64,000 bases of DNA from Luteolibacter sp. LG18 (GCF_036322585.1 NZ_AP024600.1:744001-808000), one strand, 5' to 3'; numbered from the stretch's first letter, positions 8,346 to 18,429 are shown. A program made the numbers and translations. Notes: generated from the letters alone by a model not told the origin.

Positions 8346-9193
8346 ACCCGCGCCGCGGCGAGCAGTTCGCGCAGGCGTGCCAGCTCGGCCGCCGAGGTCT
8401 TCGCCACGAACCCGCGCGCGTGGGCGAAGTGGACGTCGTGCTCCTCCTGGATGCGGGTGAAATCGAACAACGGGCTATCGTTATGCCGGGACAGCCCGTA
8501 GCCGCTGCCGCGGCGGTCCGGATAGACGAGCCCCGCCACCGTGGTGTGCTTTCCGATCGATTCGAGATAGCGCCCGAGACCCGCGGAGGGCTCCTCGGAC
8601 ATCGGCTCGGTGCGCGGCAAGAACAGCACCTCGGTGCCATCGAGGTCCCACAGCTCGGCATGGCGCGCGACGAAGTCGAGCCGCTCGCGCAGGTTCTTCA
8701 GGTAGTCGAGCAGGTCCTCGCCGATGAAACGCAGGAGCTCCCAGATCGGGTCGCCGGGCTCCAACCGCTTGGCCTTGGCGAAGCGCCGCAGAACGGTCAC
8801 GTCCACCGGCGAGTTCAGCTTCGCCAGCGTCTCGCGTTCGAGGCCGAGCCACTTCGCCGTGGAAACCGGGCCGCGGGTGTCGAACCACTCCGCGGGCTCC
8901 AGCCAGTCGCAGAACTTCCGGGCGTCCTCGTAAACCCCGAGGTGCTGGAGCACGAGCGTGAGCGCGCAGACCGGCGGATGGTCCGCGGGAAACTGGTGGT
9001 GATCGAAGTTGTTGCGGGCCGGATCGTGTTCGCCACCCACATCCACCACCGCGATCGCCACATCATCGAGATCCGCCTGCGTCGGCTCGCGGCGCTCGAT
9101 CGGCACGCCGTGGACGGCGACGAGCAGGCTGCACGCGAGGAGTTCATCTTTGTGCGCGCCGCCGGGATGGGTGAGGATCAGGGAGAGGGACAT
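8342..9193 (-). CDS. MYG1 / UPF0160 family protein (DHH-like phosphoesterase)
   Basis: 283 residues. The family motifs are LTHPGGAHKDELLACSLL (H9, H14 and D16 as metal ligands), VVDVGGEHDPARNNFDHHQF (D51, D64-H65-H66) and, later, VAGLVYPDRRGSGYGLSRHND. MYG1 proteins have a DHH-phosphoesterase-type metal centre, and the eukaryotic member has been described as a 3'-5' RNA exonuclease. For the bacterial branch the substrate is unknown. The chain is somewhat shorter than eukaryotic MYG1. There is no signal peptide, so it should be cytoplasmic. The gene is transcribed alone. Confidence 0.85.
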   Translation of the reverse strand: MSLSLILTHPGGAHKDELLACSLLVAVHGVPIERREPTQADLDDVAIAVVDVGGEHDPARNNFDHHQFPADHPPVCALTLVLQHLGVYEDARKFCDWLEPAEWFDTRGPVSTAKWLGLERETLAKLNSPVDVTVLRRFAKAKRLEPGDPIWELLRFIGEDLLDYLKNLRERLDFVARHAELWDLDGTEVLFLPRTEPMSEEPSAGLGRYLESIGKHTTVAGLVYPDRRGSGYGLSRHNDSPLFDFTRIQEEHDVHFAHARGFVAKTSAAELARLRELLAAARV

Positions 9194-9287
9194 CGGGCCG
9201 CCAATCTAGGCGGCTTTTCCCGCCCGGCAAGCCTGCCCGGAGCAGAGCGAGGTTGAGATGTCCGCCTCCAACTGATTCAGTCATCTC

Positions 9288-10166
9288 ATGAGTTCATATG
9301 GCAGTCTCGGACGGATCGCCGGCTGGTCCACCGTCGGATGGATCGGAGGATGGTTTCTTGCCGCAACGGTTTGTTACTTCCAGCCAAAGAAATACCAATC
9401 CCGCGCGGGCTTCGAGGGACAAGAGCCGAAGGACCGCACGGTGGAACTGGCGCCGATCCATGTGGCGCAGGTGGTGCGTGACCAGGAGTTCAACAACCGC
9501 TGGCTGGTTTCGGAACAAGAAGCCGCGGCGATCGTGAAAAAGGCGATCAGCATCCGTTCGGTTCCAGGTGGGGTGGCGGTGATCGCCACCCACACCAACA
9601 AGGAGGACGCCCGCGATCTAGCCGCAGCGGCCGGCCAGTATTTCCGCGGCATGGACGCCGAGGTCGCGCTAGCCGCGAAAAGCGTCACGGTCCCGCCCCT
9701 CACGGAGAAGGCGGACTACGACCTCAGGCAGCTCCTGAACGATCTCCGTGCGAACGCCCGCAAGGCGAATCTGCCGGACTTCCGCCTGATTCCCCGCGCC
9801 GCGGAAGCCGGGGAGAAGGCCGCGGCCACACTCTGGAGCGACCCGGCATTCCAAACCCGCTGGACCGAATACGACAAACTCTCCGCCGCGGTCGACGGTC
9901 TGCCCACCGATGGCTCCGCGCCGAAGCTGTCCCATCTCGTCGAGATGCCCGTCATCGCCGCCGCCCCCTCCTCGCCCAAGGTCAATCTGTATCTCGCGGC
10001 AGGCTGCTGGCCGGGGCTATTGATCGGCTGCCTGTTCGGCCTGCGCCAGGAGAAGAAGCGGCCCGTGGACGCGGATGAAACCCATCCGAGCACCGATCTC
10101 GCCTTCGAAGACGCCCCGACGCAGCCCGTCCGGCAAACCCGCGCCACCGTGGAGGAAAGCTGGTGA
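9288..10166 (+). CDS. Wzz-like protein with two membrane segments
   Basis: 292 residues. There is one membrane helix near the N-terminus (about 13-32) and one near the C-terminus (about 234-252, LYLAAGCWPGLLIGCLFGL), with a periplasmic domain between and a short cytoplasmic tail. This is the topology of polysaccharide co-polymerases. The stretch EAAAIVKKAISIRSVPG-GVAVIATHTNKEDARDLAAAAGQYF matches the Wzz pattern in which a strand of 'i~I~~~~~dp~~Aa~lAN~ia~~Y' type follows the first helix. No kinase domain and no exopolysaccharide genes lie nearby, so the role in chain-length control is inference. Confidence 0.55.
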   Translation: MSSYGSLGRIAGWSTVGWIGGWFLAATVCYFQPKKYQSRAGFEGQEPKDRTVELAPIHVAQVVRDQEFNNRWLVSEQEAAAIVKKAISIRSVPGGVAVIATHTNKEDARDLAAAAGQYFRGMDAEVALAAKSVTVPPLTEKADYDLRQLLNDLRANARKANLPDFRLIPRAAEAGEKAAATLWSDPAFQTRWTEYDKLSAAVDGLPTDGSAPKLSHLVEMPVIAAAPSSPKVNLYLAAGCWPGLLIGCLFGLRQEKKRPVDADETHPSTDLAFEDAPTQPVRQTRATVEESW

Positions 10167-10221
10167 CGCGCCCGCGGAATTTTCCTTCGACACCACCCCG
10201 GGGCCGCCTCCATACGCGGGT

Positions 10222-10890
10222 ATGAAAATCACCCGCCACCTCGCCACCTGCACCACCAAGGACGGCTCCGTGCTCGTCCTGCAGGAGCATGACGGGCACT
10301 TCTACCTACGCGTCGATGGCGTGCAGCTCATGAGCACCACCGCCTCGTCCTCCGAGCAGACAATGGCGGAGCTGGCCTGCTCCCACCTGCCGGAAAAGCC
10401 ACGCGTGCTGATCGGCGGGCTCGGCTTCGGTTTCACCCTGAAGCGCGTGCTCGAACTGGTCCCCGCCGATGCGATCGTGGAGGTGGCGGAGCTGCTGCCG
10501 GAAATCGTCGCCTGGAACCGCGAGTTCCTCGGCGAGGTGAATGGCAAGCTGGTCGATGATCCGCGCGTGATCATCCACGTGCGGGATGTGAATGAATTGC
10601 TCAACCGTTCCGGCGCGGACCGTTACCACGTCATCCTCCTCGATGTGGACAACAGCCCAGACCCGCTGGTCCAGCGCGGCAACGCCCGCCTTTACAACCG
10701 CTCCGGACTGGAACGGGCGAAGGCGGCTCTCCATTCGGGAGGTCGCATCGTTTATTGGTCCGCGAACCAGGACAAGGACTTCGCCCGCTCGGTGGAGAAG
10801 GTCTTTGGCAATGTCGAGTGCGTGGGTGCGAAGGCCTACCCGAAGGCGAAGCGGTTCACGCACACGCTGTTCGTCGCGGATCGGAAGTAG
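10222..10890 (+). CDS. Spermidine-synthase-like protein
   Basis: 222 residues from ATG 10222. It has the Rossmann methyltransferase fold of spermidine synthases: a small N-terminal beta domain (VLVLQEHDGHFYLRVDGVQLMSTTASSSEQTMAEL), the nucleotide loop VLIGGLGFGFTLKRVL, the acidic strand end VEVAELLPEIV, the DDPRVIIHVRDV block and DVDNSPDPLVQ. Comparable bacterial proteins are often annotated as spermine/spermidine synthases. This one is short, and the D-x-x-Y putrescine pocket is not obvious, so the substrate may not be a polyamine. It lies between the Wzz-like and VanX-like genes with no evident partner. Confidence 0.72.
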   Translation: MKITRHLATCTTKDGSVLVLQEHDGHFYLRVDGVQLMSTTASSSEQTMAELACSHLPEKPRVLIGGLGFGFTLKRVLELVPADAIVEVAELLPEIVAWNREFLGEVNGKLVDDPRVIIHVRDVNELLNRSGADRYHVILLDVDNSPDPLVQRGNARLYNRSGLERAKAALHSGGRIVYWSANQDKDFARSVEKVFGNVECVGAKAYPKAKRFTHTLFVADRK

Positions 10891-10923
10891 GCATTGTTTG
10901 GCCGGTCGTGTAGGGTTCGCCGC

Positions 10924-11538
10924 ATGAAACTCCGGCATGCGAGATGGATCGCCGCCTGCGGCCTTTTCGCAAGCTGCGCACCGCGATTGGTCGATGTGGA
11001 AGCCCTTCCCCGCCCACCGGTGCTGGACGTGCGCTACGCCACCACGGACAACTTCACGCGGACGAAACTCTATCCGCTGCCGAAGGTCTTCCTGCATCCG
11101 GACACGGCGCGAGCTTTGGAGGAGGTGCAGTCGGATCTCGCCTCACGCGGACTGGGCTTGAAGATCTTCGATGGCTACCGGCCGCTCTCGGTCCAGTGGA
11201 AGATGTGGAATCTGATCCACGATGAACGCTACGTTTCGAATCCCGCCGTGAACCGCGGCCGCCACACCCGCGGCACCGCGGTGGATGTGACTCTGGTGGA
11301 TCGCAGGGGCCGGGAGTTGCCGATGGGCACGGCTTTCGACGATTTCACCGACCGCGCGCATCCGGACTATGCCGCCCTGCCGGAGGCGGTGAAAGGGAAC
11401 CGACGCCTGCTGGCGGAGGTGATGACGAGGCACGGCTTCGAAGCATATGCCTACGAGTGGTGGCACTTCGATCTGAAGGGATGGAAGCGCTACCCGGTGC
11501 TGGATGTCGGCATCGACCAGCTGGCGGTCGCACGTTAG
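10924..11538 (+). CDS. D-alanyl-D-alanine dipeptidase (VanX/DdpX type), lipoprotein
   Basis: 204 residues from ATG 10924. The signal ends in FASC with lipobox cysteine C18, so a lipid-anchored periplasmic enzyme is expected, unlike cytoplasmic VanX. Peptidase M15D motifs are complete: FDGYRPLSVQWKMW, zinc ligands H114 and D121 in RGRHTRGTAVDVTL, catalytic E178 and ligand H181 in YEWWHFDL. The family cleaves the D-Ala-D-Ala dipeptide. There are no vancomycin-resistance partners (VanA or VanH type genes) nearby, so a nutritional or recycling role of the DdpX kind is more likely than resistance. It is convergent with a serine hydrolase gene. Confidence 0.9.
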   Translation: MKLRHARWIAACGLFASCAPRLVDVEALPRPPVLDVRYATTDNFTRTKLYPLPKVFLHPDTARALEEVQSDLASRGLGLKIFDGYRPLSVQWKMWNLIHDERYVSNPAVNRGRHTRGTAVDVTLVDRRGRELPMGTAFDDFTDRAHPDYAALPEAVKGNRRLLAEVMTRHGFEAYAYEWWHFDLKGWKRYPVLDVGIDQLAVAR

Positions 11539-11571
11539 CTGGCTCAGCCCTCCAGGCGTCCGAGCCCCGGG

Positions 11572-12654
11572 CTACTTTGGCGCACACTTACCGATCAGCA
11601 AACTCGCGGCCTGATCGCACACCTTCGCGCCTTCACCGCTGTTGCACATGACCACCACGGCAAAGTCCTTCGCCGGAGACAGCCACATCACCGCGAAGAA
11701 CATGGTGTTCGAGCCATTGTGCGTGAGCGTGGTGCCGCCCGCCCAATCGCGCTGCATCACCCCCCAGCCACAAGCGTAGTCGTCTCCCGGGGGCACCGGG
11801 CGATGCAGGTCATCGAGCTGGGCCTGGCTCAGCGGGCCCTTTTTCAGATCTCCCAGATGGAAGCTGGCATACTTCGCGAAATCGAGCACCGACATGCACA
11901 CCGTGCCCGCGGGACCGATGGCCGCGGGATTGTCGCCATTCGGCTGCGGATTCACGGCGGTGAGTTTGCCATCCACCAGATGATGGCCGTAGGGCTGATC
12001 CACCTTGCCATTCGTGGCCGGTGCCCCGAAGCCCGCGGAGGTGATGCCCAGCGGCTTGAACAGGCGGTCCCTCATCAGATCCTCCCACGCCTTCCCGGTG
12101 ACCTTCTCCAGAGCCGCGCCACCGATTGAAAATCCGCCATTGGAATAAACGCGTCCCTGCCCCGGCGTGTAGTCCGGCTTCACGGAGAGGACGTCTTTCA
12201 CCAGCGCCTTGCGTTGTTCCGGCCCGCTCTGGTTCCGATCCCATGACGGGTTTTTCAATACGTGAGGAACCCCGCCACTGTTGGAAAGCATCTGGCGCAA
12301 CGTGGCCTCGCGATAGTCCCGATGAATCTCGATGTCCTTGAAAACATCGGAGACTTTCGTCTCCCAACCGATCTTGCCGTCCGCGATGATCATTGCCGCG
12401 AGGCTGGCAGTCATCGATTTGGTGCAGGAACCGACGTGGAAATGATCGCCGAGCCCCACCTTCTGCGGTTCATCGAGCTTGCGGACTCCGGCCACCCCGG
12501 AGGCGACCACCTCGCCCTTCAGCACCACCGCCGCGGCCATGCCCGGCACCGGTGCGCCTTCGATCAGTTTCGCCAGATCGGCGGAAACGTCGACCGGTTC
12601 CGCCGCCGCGGTCACGGCGAGGCTGGCGCAAAGAGCGAGGATGCAACGAATCAT
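11572..12654 (-). CDS. Exported serine hydrolase of the class C beta-lactamase family
   Basis: 360 residues with signal peptide MIRCILALCASLAVTAAAEP. The catalytic motifs of the beta-lactamase/transpeptidase-like fold are S76-C-T-K79, Y170-S-N172 and a C-terminal H-N-G (TLTHNGSNTMF) in place of K-T-G. The H-x-G variant is common in esterase and D-aminopeptidase-like members, so true beta-lactamase activity is not implied. Predicted to act in the periplasm. It is convergent with the D-Ala-D-Ala dipeptidase gene, 33 bases apart; both act on peptidoglycan-type or peptide substrates, but they are on opposite strands and not an operon. Confidence 0.88.
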   Translation of the reverse strand: MIRCILALCASLAVTAAAEPVDVSADLAKLIEGAPVPGMAAAVVLKGEVVASGVAGVRKLDEPQKVGLGDHFHVGSCTKSMTASLAAMIIADGKIGWETKVSDVFKDIEIHRDYREATLRQMLSNSGGVPHVLKNPSWDRNQSGPEQRKALVKDVLSVKPDYTPGQGRVYSNGGFSIGGAALEKVTGKAWEDLMRDRLFKPLGITSAGFGAPATNGKVDQPYGHHLVDGKLTAVNPQPNGDNPAAIGPAGTVCMSVLDFAKYASFHLGDLKKGPLSQAQLDDLHRPVPPGDDYACGWGVMQRDWAGGTTLTHNGSNTMFFAVMWLSPAKDFAVVVMCNSGEGAKVCDQAASLLIGKCAPK

Positions 12655-12691
12655 GGCAGCGGTGACATACGATCACCGCTGCGCCGCTTCA

Positions 12692-14332
12692 TCAAGACTT
12701 CGCCGGAGGCGGAAACGGCTGGTCGGTGATCTCCCAGTCCTCGTTCTTGTCCGTGAAGGTCTTCAGCGCCCACTCGTGCGGGATCAGCGCGACCAGCGCG
12801 CCGTGGACATCGCGGGCCAGCGTGACGCCCATCGAAAGGGCGGGAAGGTCCTCGCCGGTCTTTTCCGGGTCCTTCGGCCTCATCCAGCGGGCGAAGCTCC
12901 AGGTGCCGTTCTCCAGGCGGGTCTCCGCGCCGTATTCGTTTTCGAGGCGGTGCTGGAGCACTTCGAACTGGAGCGGGCCGACCGCGCCGAGCAGCGGCAC
13001 GGCGATGCCGATGGCATCCAGCAGCGTGAACTCGGTGACGACGCCTTCCTTGAGCATCTGCTCCAAACCGGCCTGGAAGCGCTTGTATTTCGCCGTGCTG
13101 CGGTTGTGCAGGTAGGCGAAGCACTCCGGAGCGAAGCGCGGGATCTCGTCGAAGCTCACCTTCGGGTCGCTGGAAAGCGTGTCGCCGATCAGGAAATCGT
13201 GGTTGCCCACCAAGCCCGCCACGTCGCCCGCATAGGCGTCGTCCACGGTCTCGCGTTCCTGCGCGAACAGGCGCTGCGAGTTGGAAAGGCGCACGCGCTC
13301 GCCGGTGCGGGTGTGGACCACCGTCATGTCGCGCTCGAACTTCCCGGACACGATCCGGATGAACGAGACGCGGTCGCGGTGCTTCGGGTTCATGTTCGCC
13401 TGGATCTTGAAGACGAAGGCGGTGAACTCGGGAGAGGTCGGTTCGATCAGCTTGCCGCCGCCGCTTTCGCGCGAGGCAGGTGGGGGAGCAAGTTCCAGGA
13501 AGCGGTCGAGCAGGAGCTGGACACCGAAGTTGTTCGCGGCCGAACCGAAGAACACCGGCGTGAGTTCACCGGCCTCCACGGCGGAAATATCGAAGTCCGC
13601 GCCCGCGCCTTCCAGCAGCTCCAGTTCATCGCAGACCTGGCGGTAGGTGCCCTCGTCCAGCGTCTGGGTGACGATCGGATCGTGGATGTCCTTCACCGAT
13701 TCCGCGGCGCGGTAGGCCCCGCCCGGGGTCTTTTCGAAAAGGTGGACCTGGCCGTGTTCGCGGTCGAAGACACCCTTGAAGCGCGGGCCATCGCCCAGCG
13801 GCCAGTTCAGCGGATAGGCGGCGATGCCGAGCACGGATTCCAGTTCATCGAGCAGCTCGAGCGGCGGACGTGCCGGGCGGTCGAGCTTGTTCATGAAGGT
13901 GAAGATCGGCACCCCGCGGCGGCGGCAGACCTCGAAGAGCTTCCGGGTCTGGCTTTCGATGCCTTTACCGGCATCCACCACCATCACGGCGGCGTCCACG
14001 GCGGTGAGCACGCGGTAGGTGTCCTCGGAGAAGTCCTTGTGGCCCGGGGTGTCCAGGATGTTCACCATGCAGCCCTTGTATTCGAACTGGAGCACCGTCG
14101 AGCTGATCGAGATGCCGCGCTGCTTTTCCAGCTCCATCCAGTCGGAGGTGGTGGCGCGCTGGTTCTTGCGCGCGGTGACGCTGCCGGCCTGGTTGAGGGC
14201 GCCGCCGTAGAGCAGGAACTTTTCCGTGAGGGTCGTCTTGCCCGCGTCCGGGTGGGAAATGATCGCGAACGAACGTCGGCGGGCGACCTCGCGTTTCAAT
14301 TCGGCGGCGGTGGGAGCATCGGAAGCGGACAT
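12692..14332 (-). CDS. prfC: Peptide chain release factor 3
   Basis: 546 residues, a normal length for RF3. The GTPase motifs are G1 SHPDAGKTT (about 26-34), G2 within QRGISISS, G3 DTPGHKDF and G4 NKLDR. RF3-specific features are the start RRRSFAIISHPDAGKTTLTEKFLLYGGA and DWMELEKQRGISI, which separate it from EF-G and LepA. The C-terminal part carries GAVGPLQFEVLQHRLENEYG, typical of RF3. It is a class II release factor that recycles RF1 and RF2 from the ribosome after termination. Single gene, divergent from the desaturase. Confidence 0.96.
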   Translation of the reverse strand: MSASDAPTAAELKREVARRRSFAIISHPDAGKTTLTEKFLLYGGALNQAGSVTARKNQRATTSDWMELEKQRGISISSTVLQFEYKGCMVNILDTPGHKDFSEDTYRVLTAVDAAVMVVDAGKGIESQTRKLFEVCRRRGVPIFTFMNKLDRPARPPLELLDELESVLGIAAYPLNWPLGDGPRFKGVFDREHGQVHLFEKTPGGAYRAAESVKDIHDPIVTQTLDEGTYRQVCDELELLEGAGADFDISAVEAGELTPVFFGSAANNFGVQLLLDRFLELAPPPASRESGGGKLIEPTSPEFTAFVFKIQANMNPKHRDRVSFIRIVSGKFERDMTVVHTRTGERVRLSNSQRLFAQERETVDDAYAGDVAGLVGNHDFLIGDTLSSDPKVSFDEIPRFAPECFAYLHNRSTAKYKRFQAGLEQMLKEGVVTEFTLLDAIGIAVPLLGAVGPLQFEVLQHRLENEYGAETRLENGTWSFARWMRPKDPEKTGEDLPALSMGVTLARDVHGALVALIPHEWALKTFTDKNEDWEITDQPFPPPAKS

Positions 14333-14469
14333 GGGACGGAAAACGCGGACGGCGTCAGGCGGAAGTAGGGTGCATTTCCGGTCGAGTCGAGGCTTTAGGC
14401 GGGGCCGAGGCCGCCGGAACTGGAGATCCTCCCCCGCTCCGGCTATCTTGGGATACCCACCGGCATCCG

Positions 14470-15504
14470 ATGAATGCCCCCTCCATCCCCCCGCGGCGCG
14501 GCCACGAATTGTTCGAGGCCACCAGGCCGTTTGCCCGGGAATCCCGCCTCAGGAGCTGGTGGGAGGTGGCGTCCACCTTGGTGCCACTGGTGCTGGTCCT
14601 CGTGGCGGCGGCCCTGGTCACGGATTGGCCGTGGCGGCTTCTCCTTTCCCTGCTGGGCTCCCTGCTGATGGTTCGTTCGTTCATTTTGTTCCACGATTTC
14701 CTGCACGGCTCGATCCTCGTCCATTCCCGCCTCGCCCGGATTCTCCTATACGGGGTGGGGGCCCTCTTGCTGGTGCCCCCGCGGTCGTGGCGGGAAAGCC
14801 ATAATTTTCACCACGCCCACGTCGGCCGGATCGGCGCGCCCGGCAACGACACCGCGCCGGTGATCATCACCGACATCGGAGCCTTCCCCATGCTCAGCGT
14901 CCAGGAATGGCGGCGCGCCACTCCTCTCCAACGCTTCCTCTATGCCCTCAGCCGCCACCCGGTGACGATCTGCTGCGCCTACTTCTCCGTCTTCCTCGGC
15001 AACATCTGTCTCGGCTCATTGTTCCGGAATCCGCGCAAGCACTGGCCCTCCGCCTTGGTTTTCCTCGCCCACGTGACGCTCATCGGCGGATTGTGGCGGG
15101 CGTTTGGCTGGAGCGTGATGCTCCACTCCTACCTTCTGCCCGTTTGGATCGCCGGGGCCATCGGGGCCTACCTCTTCTACATCCAGCACAGCTTCCCGGG
15201 CGTGAGGGTGTTCGTTCCCGATGAATGGGACCTGTTCGATGCGGCGATGGAAACCGCCAGCTACCTCAAGACCGGTCGGATTATCGAGTGGTTCACGGGG
15301 TGCATTGGCTACCACCACGTGCACCATATCAATTGCACCATCCCATTCTACCGCCTGCGGGAGGCCATGCGGGCGATTCCCGAGTTCCAGCACCCGATGA
15401 CCACCCGGCTCCGCCCCTCTGAGATCTCCGGCTGCTTCCACGTGAATCTTTGGGATCCGGAAAAGCGGAGGATGGTGAGCTATCGCGAGGCGATGGCCTC
15501 GTGA
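14470..15504 (+). CDS. Membrane fatty acid desaturase
   Basis: 344 residues. The three histidine boxes that bind the di-iron centre are present: H75-DFLH79, H111-NFHH115 and H282-HVHH286. Four or more hydrophobic segments are visible (about 36-70, 88-103, 165-185, 197-240), as in acyl-lipid desaturases. The box set HxxxH, HxxHH and HxxHH fits the omega-type or acyl-lipid class (DesA-like), not the soluble acyl-ACP enzyme. The likely role is introducing a double bond into membrane lipid acyl chains. The electron donor is not encoded nearby. Confidence 0.9.
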   Translation: MNAPSIPPRRGHELFEATRPFARESRLRSWWEVASTLVPLVLVLVAAALVTDWPWRLLLSLLGSLLMVRSFILFHDFLHGSILVHSRLARILLYGVGALLLVPPRSWRESHNFHHAHVGRIGAPGNDTAPVIITDIGAFPMLSVQEWRRATPLQRFLYALSRHPVTICCAYFSVFLGNICLGSLFRNPRKHWPSALVFLAHVTLIGGLWRAFGWSVMLHSYLLPVWIAGAIGAYLFYIQHSFPGVRVFVPDEWDLFDAAMETASYLKTGRIIEWFTGCIGYHHVHHINCTIPFYRLREAMRAIPEFQHPMTTRLRPSEISGCFHVNLWDPEKRRMVSYREAMAS

Positions 15505-15547
15505 GTTCCGATCCGAGATGGCCGGACGCCTCCACAGGCGGACGCTT

Positions 15548-15688
15548 TTAATGGCAACCCTTGAGCACGTAGAGGATCAGAAGCACCGGCAGCGGCACGC
15601 CGAGCAGCCAAAGGAGAGCCCAGCCGACTTTGCCGGCGGCGAAGTTCCAGAATCCGGGACGTTGGGTGGGATGGGGAGGCGTTTTCAT
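15548..15688 (-). CDS. Small single-pass membrane protein
   Basis: 46 residues from ATG 15688, beginning MKTPPHPTQRPGFWNFAAGK, followed by one hydrophobic helix (VGWALLWLLGVPLPVLLILYVL) and a short polar end. The frame is open further upstream, but that part has no membrane-protein character, so the internal ATG is preferred. No family is recognised. The clean polar-then-helix pattern with positive N-terminal charge argues for a real small protein. It is convergent with the desaturase gene, 43 bases apart. Confidence 0.45.
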   Translation of the reverse strand: MKTPPHPTQRPGFWNFAAGKVGWALLWLLGVPLPVLLILYVLKGCH

Positions 15689-15891
15689 GAGGATGGAATG
15701 GATCTCGGGATTCCATTCGCACGCCTCATGCCGCCGACAATCCGACTGATTTCCAGATAGTTGCAAACCGGGAAAGAATTGCGGATTGCGCCGAATGCCG
15801 CATTCCCGAGGCCCGCGATGCAGAACGCAAGATCACGGCGGGCATCGCCGCTTTCCATTTCCGCGCCGCCCCTTCAGCGTGCCGTCCGCGC
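15689..15891. other. Intergenic region upstream of the helicase
   Basis: 203 bases between the small membrane protein and the helicase. No gene is supported and I see no strong promoter. Slightly AT-richer in its middle (around 15740-15790). Confidence 0.4.
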
Positions 15892-18429
15892 ATGGCAGTC
15901 CTCGATCCCAGCTCCATCACCGATCCCTCCTCGTCGGATGAGATCCTCAATGCCTTCCTCGAATACCTCGTCGAGGCCGGGATCGAGCCCTATGGCCACC
16001 AGGAGGAAGCCATCCTGGAGTTGTTCGATGGCAACAACGTCATCCTGAACACGCCCACCGGTTCCGGGAAATCGCTGGTGGCGCTGGCCCTCCATTTCAA
16101 GGCGATCTGCCAGAACCGCCGCTCGTTCTACACCGTGCCGATCAAGGCGCTGGCGAATGAGAAATTCCTCTCGCTGTGCCAGATCTTCGGCCCGGAGAAA
16201 GTCGGCATGATCACCGGGGACGCCACCGTGAATCCCGGCGCACCGGTCATCTGCTGTACCGCCGAGATCCTCGCGAACCTCGCGCTGCGCGAGGGCATGC
16301 GCGCCCAGGTGGACGATGTGATCATGGACGAGTTCCACTATTACTCGGACTCGTCCCGCGGCGTGGCCTGGCAGGTGCCGCTGCTCACGTTGCCGCAGGC
16401 GCGCTTCCTGCTGATGTCCGCCACGCTCGGCGAGACCGTGTTCTTCGAGGAAACACTGACCAATCTCACCGGTACGAAAACCGTGCTGATCAAGAGCGAG
16501 GACCGCCCGGTGCCGCTGCAGTTCGACTACAGCGAGACGCCGATGGAGGAACAGGTGATCGAGCTGGTGGAGGCCGGGAAGGCTCCCGTCTATCTCGTCC
16601 ACTTCACCCAGCTCGCCTGCGCCCGCAGCGCGCAGAACCTGCTCAGCTCGAATTTCTGCACGAAGGAGGAAAAGCAGCAGATCGCCGAGGCCCTGCACGA
16701 CGCGAACTTCCGCAGCCCCTATGGCAAGGAGGTCAGCAAGCTGCTGCGCCACGGCATCGGCATCCACCACGCCGGGCTGCTGCCAAAGTACCGCATCCTC
16801 GTCGAGAAGCTCACCCAGCGCGGGCTGCTCAAGGTGATCTGCGGCACCGACACCCTCGGTGTGGGCGTAAACGTGCCGATCCGCACCGTGGTTTTCACCC
16901 AGCTCTGCAAGTACGACGGCAACGGCACCAAGACCCTGGCGGTGCGCGATTTCAAACAGATCTGCGGCCGTGCCGGTCGCCGCGGCTATGACAACGTCGG
17001 CTACGTGGTCGCCCAGGCCCCGGAGCACGTCATCGAAAACCTCCGCCTCGAACAAAAGGCCGCGAAGTCCGGCAAGAAGAGCTTCGTGAAGCGCAAGCCG
17101 CCGGAGAAGGGCTACGTGGCGTGGGACGAGAAGACCTTCCGCAAGCTCCTCGATTCCCCGCCGGAAAAGCTCGTCTCCAGCTTCACCGTCCATCACGGCA
17201 TGCTGCTCAATGTGCTCGGCCGCCAGGACGAGGACGGCTGCGCGGCGCTGAAGAAGATCATCGCGGACAGCCACGAGCCGCCCGCGAAACGGAAGGCGCT
17301 CAAGCGCCGCGCGATGCAGCTTTTCCGCGGCCTGGTGGAAGGGAAAATCCTCCGCATCATCCCGCCCGCCGAACGCACCGGCCCGGCCAAGGTCGGCCTG
17401 AACGTCGAGCTCCAGGAGGATTTCTCGATGAACCAGGCGCTCGGCCTGTGGCTGATCGACACCATCCCGCAGCTCGACCGCGAGTCGCCGGAATACGCGA
17501 TGAACGTGCTCTCGCTGGTCGAGTCGATCCTGGAGAATCCCGAGATCGTGCTACGCAAGCAGGTCGAGCAGCTGCGCGGCGAACTCGTGGCGCAGCTCAA
17601 GAACGAGGGCGTGGAATACGAGGCCCGGATGGCCCTGCTCGAGGAAGTCGAGTGGCCGAAGCCCGGCAAGGATTTCATCTACGACACCTTCAACTCGTTC
17701 GTCGCCGGCCGCCCGTGGATGGCGGAGGGCAACGTCCGGCCGAAGTCGATCGCCCGTGAGATGTTCGAGAACTGGCAGTCGTTCGAGGACTACGTGAAGA
17801 CCTACGGCCTGGAGAAAAGCGAAGCCGTGCTGCTGCGCCACCTTTCCGAGGTCTACAAGGTGCTCATGCAGACCGTGCCGCCCGCGGCGAAAACCGAGGA
17901 ACTGGTCGAGGCCGAGCAATTCCTCGAGGACATCCTGCGCAGCGTGGACTCCAGCCTGCTCGACGAGTGGGAGAAACTGCGGAACCCGGACTATGTTCCC
18001 GAGGCGGAGAAACCGGTGGCCGAGCGCCGCGCCGTGCCCTTCACCCGCAACCGCGCCGCCTTCACCCGGGCGCTGCGGAATGCCGTCTTCTCGATCATCA
18101 AGTCGCTCGCCGCGGATCACGCCGAAGCCGTGCTGGAACAGATCGAGCCGAACGACGCGGACGGCACCGCCTGGACCCGCGACCGGCTCCTCGATCTCCT
18201 CGACCACTACCACGAGGACCACGAGCGCATCCGCCTCGACCCCGAGGCCCGCAACATCAAGCACACCCACATCGACAGCGAGCAACCGCGCCGCTGGACC
18301 GTGCACCAGACCGTGGTCGACCCCGAGGAGAGCAACGACTGGACCGTCACCTTCAGCGTCGATCTCGACCGCAGCGATGCCGAGGCGCGGCCGGTGCTCA
18401 CGCTGGAGTCGATCGCGCCGACCGCGTGA
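15892..18429 (+). CDS. Ski2-like DEAD/DEAH-box helicase with DUF3516-like C-terminus
   Basis: 845 residues. Motifs in order: Q-like PYGHQEEAI, motif I TPTGSGKS (54-61), Ia [10 protein letters not shown], Ib and surrounding [17 protein letters not shown], motif II D146-E-F-H, motif III LMSATLG, then the second RecA domain with [25 protein letters not shown] and motif [14 protein letters not shown]. The H-x-AG-x-LP and GRAGR-x-G pattern is that of the Ski2/Mtr4 group of RNA helicases. The rest (about 400-845) is long and helical and resembles the DUF3516 region found in actinobacterial homologues. Probable role: RNA unwinding or RNA turnover. Transcribed alone; followed by a repeat island. Confidence 0.9.
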   Translation: MAVLDPSSITDPSSSDEILNAFLEYLVEAGIEPYGHQEEAILELFDGNNVILNTPTGSGKSLVALALHFKAICQNRRSFYTVPIKALANEKFLSLCQIFGPEKVGMITGDATVNPGAPVICCTAEILANLALREGMRAQVDDVIMDEFHYYSDSSRGVAWQVPLLTLPQARFLLMSATLGETVFFEETLTNLTGTKTVLIKSEDRPVPLQFDYSETPMEEQVIELVEAGKAPVYLVHFTQLACARSAQNLLSSNFCTKEEKQQIAEALHDANFRSPYGKEVSKLLRHGIGIHHAGLLPKYRILVEKLTQRGLLKVICGTDTLGVGVNVPIRTVVFTQLCKYDGNGTKTLAVRDFKQICGRAGRRGYDNVGYVVAQAPEHVIENLRLEQKAAKSGKKSFVKRKPPEKGYVAWDEKTFRKLLDSPPEKLVSSFTVHHGMLLNVLGRQDEDGCAALKKIIADSHEPPAKRKALKRRAMQLFRGLVEGKILRIIPPAERTGPAKVGLNVELQEDFSMNQALGLWLIDTIPQLDRESPEYAMNVLSLVESILENPEIVLRKQVEQLRGELVAQLKNEGVEYEARMALLEEVEWPKPGKDFIYDTFNSFVAGRPWMAEGNVRPKSIAREMFENWQSFEDYVKTYGLEKSEAVLLRHLSEVYKVLMQTVPPAAKTEELVEAEQFLEDILRSVDSSLLDEWEKLRNPDYVPEAEKPVAERRAVPFTRNRAAFTRALRNAVFSIIKSLAADHAEAVLEQIEPNDADGTAWTRDRLLDLLDHYHEDHERIRLDPEARNIKHTHIDSEQPRRWTVHQTVVDPEESNDWTVTFSVDLDRSDAEARPVLTLESIAPTA

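Noticed and set aside
12479-14368. Plus-strand open frame across RF3
   Set aside because: Antisense to prfC, which is fully supported.
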